DNA from: an uncultured Oscillospiraceae bacterium
GTDB lineage: Bacteria; Bacillota_A; Clostridia; Oscillospirales; Oscillospiraceae
Direction of reading: 5' to 3'
Assembly (NCBI GenBank): GCA_934561335.1
Contig: CAKTGD010000055.1
Location: 1 to 9,817, forward strand
DNA: 9,817 nucleotides
The notes under the pieces are model-generated. The model made no database searches, was not told the DNA's origin, and worked only from the letters and a program-made list of their open reading frames with translations. Within the stretch, counting starts at the first letter, position 1. Every line of letters begins with the position of its first letter. Below, in pieces: positions 5,177 to 9,817 of this stretch. Both the position numbers and the translations under genes were made by a program.

Positions 5177-6385
5177 ATGGCGAAGTCAAGTAAAAGACCA
5201 TCGGGCGATGGATTGCTTCGTATGCGAAGTGATGGAAGATGGGAAGGTCGCATTGTAATTGGGTATAAAGATGATGGAAGCCCAATGTATCGTTCTGTCT
5301 ATGCGGCAACCCAGAAGGCTTTGCTAGCAAAGCTGCATCATACAATTGATAGCCATCAAAATGTAAAACTCAATGAAGAGAGCCGAATGACGCTACAAAA
5401 GTGGCTCGATGTTTGGCTTGATGAATACATGAAAAATTCTGTAAGGCCGAGTACCCTGAATGGATATAGACGTATGGCCAAAGATTACATCATTCCAATT
5501 TTAGGAGAAAAGCCAGTATACTTGATCACTCAGATGGATATCCAAAGGATGTATGCGCAGTTAAAAAAACATGGTCGTAAACACGAGCATCCGGAGTACG
5601 GTTATGAGTTGTCTAACACTGTGATTAACAGCATTCATTGTATGCTCCATCTAGCATTGAAATATGCTGTTCAGGCAAATATCATTCCAAACAACCCTAC
5701 AGAAGGCGCTGTGGCACCTCGCCCAGACAAGACAGAAAAGCAAATTCTGAATGACAAACAACTTCAGAGCTTTATTGATGAAATAGGGCGAAATCCATAT
5801 TGGTATGACTTCTTCTATACGGAAATAACTACCGGAATGCGACTTGGCGAAATCTGTGGTTTGCGTTGGGATGACTTTGATTCAAGTATGGGAACTGTCA
5901 AGGTGAGAAGAAGTGTACGCCGTGATGAAAATGGAGGGTATGACATAGGAGATACAAAGACATTTGCGGGAAGGAGGACGATTTATCTTCCTAATAGTAC
6001 AGTGAGTGTATTGGTTAAAAGAAAGAAAGGCTCTTATGGGGAGTGGATTTTTCATCACCCAATGGATCCTGAGAAACCGATGCCCACAGCTATGGCGTAT
6101 CGTAAACTGAAGGTAATATTGCGAGATGCAGGATTGCCTGACATGCGATTCCATGACTTGAGACATACATTTGCCACACATGCTTTGACAAGTGGCGTGG
6201 ATGCAAAAACATTATCCGGTATCCTTGGTCATACGAATGCCTCGTTTACCTTGGATACTTACACCCATGTAACAACTGATATGCATGTGCAGGCGGCTTC
6301 AATTGTTGGCAGCTTTTTGCAGGATTTTCTTGGCGAGGAGATGAAACCATGGCGGGAAAACGAAAAAATGGAACAGGGACAGTAA
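5177..6385 (+). CDS. int: Tyrosine recombinase / integrase, first of a tandem pair (402 aa)
   Basis: The ATG follows AGGAGG by five bases. The N-terminus (about residues 10-60) has the AP2-like arm-type DNA-binding pattern: GDGLLRMRSDGRWEGRI and a YRSVYAATQ segment. A SAM-like core-binding domain follows at about 70-180, then the catalytic domain. The expected active-site set is present: Arg222 in TGMRLGE, Lys261, His326 and Arg329 in HDLRHTFATH, His352 in LGHTN and the nucleophile Tyr362 in DTYTHV. The protein should cut and rejoin the element ends with the chromosomal target through a 3'-phosphotyrosine intermediate. Length and domains match ICE and Tn916-type integrases. Its 3' end overlaps the second recombinase gene by 37 bases, so the two are probably made together. 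Confidence 0.93.
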   Translation: MAKSSKRPSGDGLLRMRSDGRWEGRIVIGYKDDGSPMYRSVYAATQKALLAKLHHTIDSHQNVKLNEESRMTLQKWLDVWLDEYMKNSVRPSTLNGYRRMAKDYIIPILGEKPVYLITQMDIQRMYAQLKKHGRKHEHPEYGYELSNTVINSIHCMLHLALKYAVQANIIPNNPTEGAVAPRPDKTEKQILNDKQLQSFIDEIGRNPYWYDFFYTEITTGMRLGEICGLRWDDFDSSMGTVKVRRSVRRDENGGYDIGDTKTFAGRRTIYLPNSTVSVLVKRKKGSYGEWIFHHPMDPEKPMPTAMAYRKLKVILRDAGLPDMRFHDLRHTFATHALTSGVDAKTLSGILGHTNASFTLDTYTHVTTDMHVQAASIVGSFLQDFLGEEMKPWRENEKMEQGQ

Positions 6386-7953
6386 GGAAACACCTGAATG
6401 GTGGCTGGGAAGCGCACTTCATTATTAGCTACACGGATGAAGGTAAACCTGTTTTCAAAAGTGTTTATGCTGTAACGAAGAGTGGATGCGTAAAGAAAAT
6501 GAACGAGGAAAAGACAAAAAATGGAGTCACTCGTGAGAAGATAAGCCCAGACATGACGTTTGGAAACTGGATCGATTGTTGGTATCAGTATTTCTGCAAA
6601 CCGAGAATACGTGAGAGTACACAGGCTTCTTATGAAAATATGATTTATAACCATATCGTTCCTAACATTGGAGCGCTCCCTCTTAATCAATTGTCGCAGA
6701 AAGACTTACAGGCATTCTACAATAATGAGAAACGAGGTGGCAGATGTGTTCACTATGATACGATGGATATGAGCCTTTCAAATTCGACGGTTAGACATAT
6801 GCATGCGATTTGCCATGCTGCACTTGCAAAAGCCGTAAGCGATAGGTTAATTAACACAAACCCTACTGACGGCTGTAGATTACCACCAAAGAAAGATAGG
6901 GAGATGAAGGTCCTTTCGACTGAAGAATTGTACCGATTTATGATTCAAGCAAATGCGGAGGGCTACTATGAACTCTTCCTTCTTGAGCTTTCGAGCGGTA
7001 TGCGCAGAGGGGAATTACTTGCATTACAATGGTCTGATCTGGACTTTGAGACTGGTGAGTTGAATATTTGCAAGCAGCTTAATCGAATTAAAGGACGTTT
7101 GGTAATCTCTGAGCCGAAAACGAAGTCTTCGATTAGAAAGATCATTATTCCAGCAGCAGTTGTTTCGGTATTGAAGGAAAAATATAATAAATCAACTTCG
7201 ATTTGGATGTTTCCTTCTTCCACCAAGACAACAGATGAACCTATGGATCCTGCCACTGTCAGGAGAAGATTTAGCATCATTCTTGAGAGAGCGGACTGCA
7301 AGCATGTCAGATTTCATGACTTGCGACATACCTTTGCAACTATGGCACTGCAGAATGGAATGGATGTAAAGACATTGTCGGCTGTTATAGGACATGTGTC
7401 ATCGGAAACTACGCTTGATATCTATGCGCATATCACTGATGACATGCAAAGAGGAGCGGCAAGGAAAATCGATCGTGGCATTGGTAACAAAATGCCGAAT
7501 GATGCGCATGACGACTCAGAATCGGTAAAGAAAAAAACCTTTGAGCCATATGAGCCCTCGTTTGGCTTGATTCGTAGATCGGGTTCAGGTTGTATTTCTG
7601 AGCTTAATGATCACCTGTTTGAGGGACGTTATTCCCCTAAATGGCCAGATGGAAAGCGTCATTCGAAAAATGTCTATGCAAAAACGCACGAGGAGTGTGA
7701 GACTAAATTAAAAGTGTTGATTGAAGAAATGAATCGAGAAATCAGACTTATAACAATTGCGGGTGAAACCGAAGACCACAAAATCCCCGATGGTGTCAGC
7801 ATAAAAAAGAAGGCTGTGTTATCTTATTTGAGCAGGCATCCGAAAGAAAAAAATATAAGCCTAATTGCGCGAGAAGTAGGCGTAGATAGAGGAACTGCCA
7901 GAAAGTACTATCGTGAGTTTATAAGCCTTCGTGAATCAAGCAAGAACCATTAG
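6349..7953 (+). CDS. Long tyrosine recombinase with C-terminal second arm-like domain and helix-turn-helix (534 aa)
   Basis: The ATG lies inside the end of the previous gene and follows GGCGAGGAG by eight bases. Residues about 8-58 form an AP2-like arm-binding domain (GTGTVRKHLNGGWEAHF), about 68-180 the core-binding domain and about 185-375 the catalytic domain: Arg219 in SGMRRGE, Lys257 or Lys259, His323 and Arg326 in HDLRHTFAT, His349 in IGHVS and Tyr359 in DIYAH. Most relatives end soon after the tyrosine. Here about 150 residues follow: a stretch at 412-462 (SGSGCISELNDHLFEGRY, then NVYAKTHEEC) that repeats the arm-domain pattern, and a helix-turn-helix at about 484-528 (ISLIAREVGVDRGTARKYY). 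A partner role with the first recombinase in integration, excision or regulation is inferred. Confidence 0.9.
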   Translation: MAGKRKNGTGTVRKHLNGGWEAHFIISYTDEGKPVFKSVYAVTKSGCVKKMNEEKTKNGVTREKISPDMTFGNWIDCWYQYFCKPRIRESTQASYENMIYNHIVPNIGALPLNQLSQKDLQAFYNNEKRGGRCVHYDTMDMSLSNSTVRHMHAICHAALAKAVSDRLINTNPTDGCRLPPKKDREMKVLSTEELYRFMIQANAEGYYELFLLELSSGMRRGELLALQWSDLDFETGELNICKQLNRIKGRLVISEPKTKSSIRKIIIPAAVVSVLKEKYNKSTSIWMFPSSTKTTDEPMDPATVRRRFSIILERADCKHVRFHDLRHTFATMALQNGMDVKTLSAVIGHVSSETTLDIYAHITDDMQRGAARKIDRGIGNKMPNDAHDDSESVKKKTFEPYEPSFGLIRRSGSGCISELNDHLFEGRYSPKWPDGKRHSKNVYAKTHEECETKLKVLIEEMNREIRLITIAGETEDHKIPDGVSIKKKAVLSYLSRHPKEKNISLIAREVGVDRGTARKYYREFISLRESSKNH

Positions 7954-8149
7954 TGAGTTTTCAGAATTTGTTGAAGCACGATATGTGTTGCAGCATCCAG
8001 AAAACTACGTTACAATTAGCATAAACTTAGACTTTGGAAAAGCTGAGTTGGCTGAGTTTAATTTGACAATTGATGAGTGGTTCTGCTTTAAGCTGAAGGA
8101 CTGGATTCTGGCAGACAGACTATCCAAAGAAGACGATAGCGGAGAATAA
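7931..8149 (+). CDS. Small protein of unknown function overlapping the second integrase (72 aa)
   Basis: The frame begins with a GTG at 7931, inside the last 23 bases of the second integrase gene, and ends seven bases before the phosphatase start. No good ribosome site is seen, so translation may depend on coupling to the integrase stop; the start is uncertain. The protein is acidic, with an alternating hydrophobic stretch (YVTISINLDFGKAELAEFN) followed by a segment rich in Trp and Lys (TIDEWFCFKLKDWILADRL). No known motif is recognised. Tight packing between two genes on the same strand supports real coding. It could be a small regulator carried with the integrase or the phosphatase. Confidence 0.5.
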   Translation: MNQARTISEFSEFVEARYVLQHPENYVTISINLDFGKAELAEFNLTIDEWFCFKLKDWILADRLSKEDDSGE

Positions 8150-8155
8150 GAATCT

Positions 8156-8905
8156 ATGCGGTACTATGTTGTTTCTGATGTACACGGATATTATACGCAG
8201 ATGAAGTCTGCCTTGGAAAAGGCAGGCTTCTTTTCTGATGATACTCCACACAAGCTGATCATGCTCGGTGACATATTTGATCGGGGGCACGAAGCGAAGC
8301 AGGTTCAGCAGTTTGTGCTGGAGCAAATGGAGCAGGACAGAGTGATACTCATTCGAGGCAACCATGAAGACCTGTTCGTAGAGCTTGTGACCGTTGATGG
8401 GGGGCTTCCATACAGTCATCACAAGTCGAATGGTACCTACGATACAGCGCTTCAATTGACTGGATTTGATCCGGTGATGGCATCGATCCGAAATTATGAT
8501 TTTGCTGACGCAGCAAAGAATACGCCATTCTACAAAAAGATTATCCCGGCAATGCTCGATTACTTTGAAACGGAGCACTATGTTTTTACTCATGCATGGG
8601 TCCCGAGCATTTCGAACAGGGATAAGAGCTACAGCTATATTGCTTCGTGGCGAGAGGCTGATGAAGCCCATTGGGCGCAGGCAAGATGGTTCAATGGGAT
8701 CGATGCTGCACAGACCGCTGACGAAGAGAAGACAATCGTCTGCGGACACTGGCATACCTCATATGGGCATAGGAAATACGAAAATAAGGGGAGCGAGTTC
8801 GGGGATGACGCTGACTTCGCACCGTACTACGGGCCGGGCGTAATTGCGATAGATGCTTGTACGGCACATAGCGGAATGGTAAATTGTCTTGTGATAGATG
8901 ATTAG
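8156..8905 (+). CDS. PPP-family metallophosphatase (249 aa)
   Basis: All main motifs of the PPP-type calcineurin-like phosphoesterases are present: SDVHG (Asp8, His10), LGDIFDRG (Asp39, Asp42, Arg43), RGNHED (Asn69, His70), FTHAW (His146) and GHWHTSYG (His198, His200). These residues hold two metal ions that hydrolyse phosphoesters. The layout resembles bacterial PrpA/PrpB-like serine/threonine phosphatases and ApaH-type enzymes, and the length is usual for them. No signal or membrane segment is visible, so the protein is cytosolic. A GGAG lies 11 bases before the ATG. The substrate cannot be told from the sequence. Phosphatases of this type are common accessory genes in Bacillota mobile elements, so a cargo role is likely. 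A 211-residue open frame on the opposite strand is only a shadow of this gene. Confidence 0.92.
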   Translation: MRYYVVSDVHGYYTQMKSALEKAGFFSDDTPHKLIMLGDIFDRGHEAKQVQQFVLEQMEQDRVILIRGNHEDLFVELVTVDGGLPYSHHKSNGTYDTALQLTGFDPVMASIRNYDFADAAKNTPFYKKIIPAMLDYFETEHYVFTHAWVPSISNRDKSYSYIASWREADEAHWAQARWFNGIDAAQTADEEKTIVCGHWHTSYGHRKYENKGSEFGDDADFAPYYGPGVIAIDACTAHSGMVNCLVIDD

Positions 8906-8979
8906 CGTCGTGGCAAGACCGGATAATTCGAGAGAATTCAGAAGGCAGAAAGAGTATCATCTTCGCAGGAGTGTTATGT

Positions 8980-9301
8980 ATGGCAAAGAAAACGGTGGTT
9001 ATTATGCCGCGGACACGAGAAATTCTTGCACAGATGGGCGAGCAGATTCACCTTGCTCGTCTGCGACGTAAACTAACTTTAGAATTGGTAGCCGAGAGAG
9101 CTGGAATCAGCCATGCTACCCTTGTCTCGATTGAGAAAGGAGCATCAACAGTATCCATTGGTGCCTATGCAGCTGCCCTCCATGCACTGAATAATATGGG
9201 ATAGGGACTTGTTGCTTGTAGCCAAAGACGATGAACTAGCCAGAAAACTGCAAGATTTGGGGCTGCCTGTAAGGAAACGAGCACCTAAGAGAAGATGGTG
9301 A
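8980..9301 (+). pseudogene. HipB-like XRE antitoxin/repressor, frameshifted
   Basis: The start is the ATG at 8980, with AGGAG eight bases upstream (8967-8971). The first part reads MAKKTVVIMPRTREILAQMG followed by a helix-turn-helix (LELVAERAGISHATLVSIEK), typical of HipB-like XRE proteins. The frame stops at 9202-9204 after only 74 residues. Coding continues at once in another frame (RDLLLVAKDDELARKLQDLG, then LPVRKRAPKR) to a stop at 9299-9301; this is the tail expected of the family. One extra base near ATGGGATAGGG would explain the break, as GAT AGG GAC TTG would restore the tail. HipB partners normally precede a hipA kinase gene, but none follows. Damage, a sequencing error or a shifted reading are the options. 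Confidence 0.75.
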
Positions 9302-9321
9302 CGACCTAGAGTTGTTCGACA

Positions 9322-9519
9322 TTAAAAAAGGATCTCTCCGCCAGAGTTGGTCGGGGAGATCCTTTCATTATGGATATGGTTCATGGTGGGGAGGATTCGG
9401 GGAAATTGGCAGGTTGAAATGATGGGGAATGGTTCGATATCGCTGGCCCGGATCGGCTCGATACCGCACCGCACCGAAGCCAGAGAAAAGCCGGAGATGC
9501 CATCGAACAGGCTCTCCAT
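9322..9519 (-). pseudogene. N-terminal remnant of a cytosine-5 DNA methyltransferase (65 aa)
   Basis: From the ATG at 9519 the frame reads MESLFDGISGFSLASVRCGI and then EPIRASDIEPFPI. These match motifs I and II of C5 DNA methyltransferases (the FxGxxG S-adenosylmethionine-binding region and the acidic residue that follows). After about residue 40 the sequence no longer resembles the family. The frame ends at residue 65 inside the terminator, while complete enzymes have about 300 residues or more and need the catalytic PCQ motif. The frame is open for 22 codons upstream of the ATG and ends there in RKLT, as expected in relatives, so the original start may lie further upstream. The remnant cannot methylate DNA. 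It marks a deletion or rearrangement scar. Confidence 0.75.
9324..9362. terminator. Strong terminator between two converging broken genes
   Basis: GGATCTCTCCG (9330-9340) pairs with CGGGGAGATCC (9352-9362) over 11 positions with one G-U pair and an 11-base loop. On the minus strand it is followed by TTTTTTA, and on the plus strand by TTT. It would end the minus-strand methyltransferase remnant and, less strongly, the plus-strand XRE gene. Confidence 0.8.
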
Positions 9520-9542
9520 CGTAAGTTTCCGTGTTGGCTGAG

Positions 9543-9635
9543 TTATTTCATATAGAGTATTTTGTTTTGCATCTGGCAGCAGCGCTTACCTGAGCAGCCG
9601 CGGATAATCTGTTGTGCCATACGTTCTTTATCCAT
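9543..9635 (-). CDS. Small Cys-rich peptide (30 aa)
   Basis: The ATG at 9635 follows AGGAGG (9646-9651) by ten bases, one of the best ribosome sites in the region. The peptide is MDKERMAQQIIRGCSGKRCC followed by a short basic tail, with three cysteines in a C-x5-CC cluster. It ends 23 bases before the ATG of the methyltransferase remnant, whose upstream open frame overlaps it, so it looks like the leading member of a small operon with that gene. The cysteines suggest metal binding or a redox role, or a short peptide that couples translation to the next gene. No family is recognised with certainty. Confidence 0.55.
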   Translation of the reverse strand: MDKERMAQQIIRGCSGKRCCQMQNKILYMK

Positions 9636-9666
9636 GTCAGTTGCCCCTCCTGAAAGGAATCACGTT

Positions 9667-9719
9667 TTTCCCTTAAAAGCTATTACATTCCCGTAATTCA
9701 TATGGCATTTTAAGGGAAA
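9667..9719. repeat. Nested palindrome upstream of the Cys-rich peptide gene
   Basis: TTTCCCTTAAAA (9667-9678) and TTTTAAGGGAAA (9708-9719) are perfect 12-base inverted repeats, and inside them ATTAC (9682-9686) pairs with GTAAT (9693-9697). No T run follows on either strand, so it is not a normal terminator. It lies between the end of an XRE gene and the peptide's ribosome site and could be an operator for that regulator or an RNA structure. Confidence 0.6.
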
Positions 9720-9741
9720 GACTACCCTTTTCGTCACAACC

Positions 9742-9817
9742 TTACGTTTCCAGAAGATCCTCCATCGTACAGCCGAGGACTTTTGCAAGGCTAAGAACAG
9801 TCTCCGCACTGGCTTTG
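9742..9817 (-). CDS. C-terminal end of an XRE-family regulator, cut by the window edge
   Basis: Only the last 24 residues are present: KASAETVLSLAKVLGCTMED and the ending LLET, with the stop at 9742-9744. The pattern of a helix followed by a VLGC-x-MEDLL ending is that of Cro/C1-type helix-turn-helix repressors, where it forms the last two helices of the DNA-binding domain. The gene is complete only beyond the right edge. It is read toward the nested palindrome, the Cys-rich peptide and the methyltransferase remnant and could control them. Confidence 0.7.
   Translation of the reverse strand, partial: KASAETVLSLAKVLGCTMEDLLET

Noticed and set aside
6259..6690. 143-residue minus-strand frame opposite the integrase overlap
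   Set aside because: It is antisense to two well-supported recombinase genes and has no ribosome site or motif.
8120..8755. 211-residue minus-strand frame
   Set aside because: It is antisense to the phosphatase, whose motifs are complete; it is a shadow frame.
9196..9210. Programmed +1 frameshift like that of prfB in the HipB-like gene
   Set aside because: A shift at GGA-TAG would restore the tail, but no upstream stimulating sequence or slippery codon is evident; an extra base is the simpler explanation.
9667..9719. Terminator reading of the nested palindrome
   Set aside because: Neither strand has a T run after the hairpin; on the minus strand it is followed by A-rich sequence.
1..9817. 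CRISPR array, tRNA or rRNA genes, or a complete insertion sequence
   Set aside because: No regularly spaced repeats with unique spacers, no cloverleaf or rRNA-like stretch and no transposase motif were seen on reading the window; the only enzymes of DNA mobility are the two tyrosine recombinases.

Overview
The window looks like part of an integrative and conjugative (or otherwise mobilisable) element from a Bacillota genome, most likely a gut-type Clostridia host. The reasons are strong AGGAGG-type ribosome binding sites, U-tract intrinsic terminators, a mid-range base composition, and gene types typical of such elements: a VirB2-like pilin, a TrbL/VirB6-like membrane protein, a small excisionase with tyrosine integrases, a PPP-type phosphatase, XRE regulators and a DNA methyltransferase remnant. 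No relaxase, VirD4 or VirB4 gene is present, so only part of the transfer machinery is visible.

Left part (1-4254, minus strand, read right to left). A 357-residue protein with two winged-helix-like segments, possibly a replication initiator, overlaps by TAATG a 208-residue protein with a sigma-4/ArpU-like C-terminal helix-turn-helix. After a 219-base gap comes a type IV secretion cluster: a pilin-like protein, a 37-residue membrane peptide, a TrbL/VirB6-like protein and a secreted or membrane protein with a Gly/Ser/Ala-rich tail. The gap holds five 11-base direct repeats in exact helical phase and two consecutive minus-strand intrinsic terminators. This suggests that secretion gene expression depends on a bound regulator and on read-through of terminators.

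Centre (4255-4905, no gene). This region lies between the minus-strand block and the plus-strand integration genes. It carries a 194-base segment closed by a perfect 10-base inverted repeat, directly upstream of the 357-residue gene, and a 168-base imperfect palindrome with 16-base perfect ends that contains two U-tract hairpins. These are candidates for a regulatory leader RNA, a counter-transcript, or an origin.

Right part (4906-8905, plus strand). An excisionase-like gene is followed by two tyrosine recombinase genes that overlap by 37 bases. The second is unusually long: after the catalytic domain it appears to carry a further arm-type (AP2-like) DNA-binding segment and a helix-turn-helix. 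A small unknown gene overlaps its end and is followed by a PPP-family metallophosphatase, probably cargo.

Far right (8905-9817) is a decayed boundary. A HipB-like XRE gene is frameshifted and has no hipA partner. Convergent to it is an N-terminal scrap of a cytosine-5 DNA methyltransferase, with a strong terminator between them. Upstream of the scrap, on the same strand, are a 30-residue Cys-rich peptide gene, a nested palindrome and the end of another XRE gene cut by the window edge. The family assignments come from motifs recalled from known families; no database search was possible.
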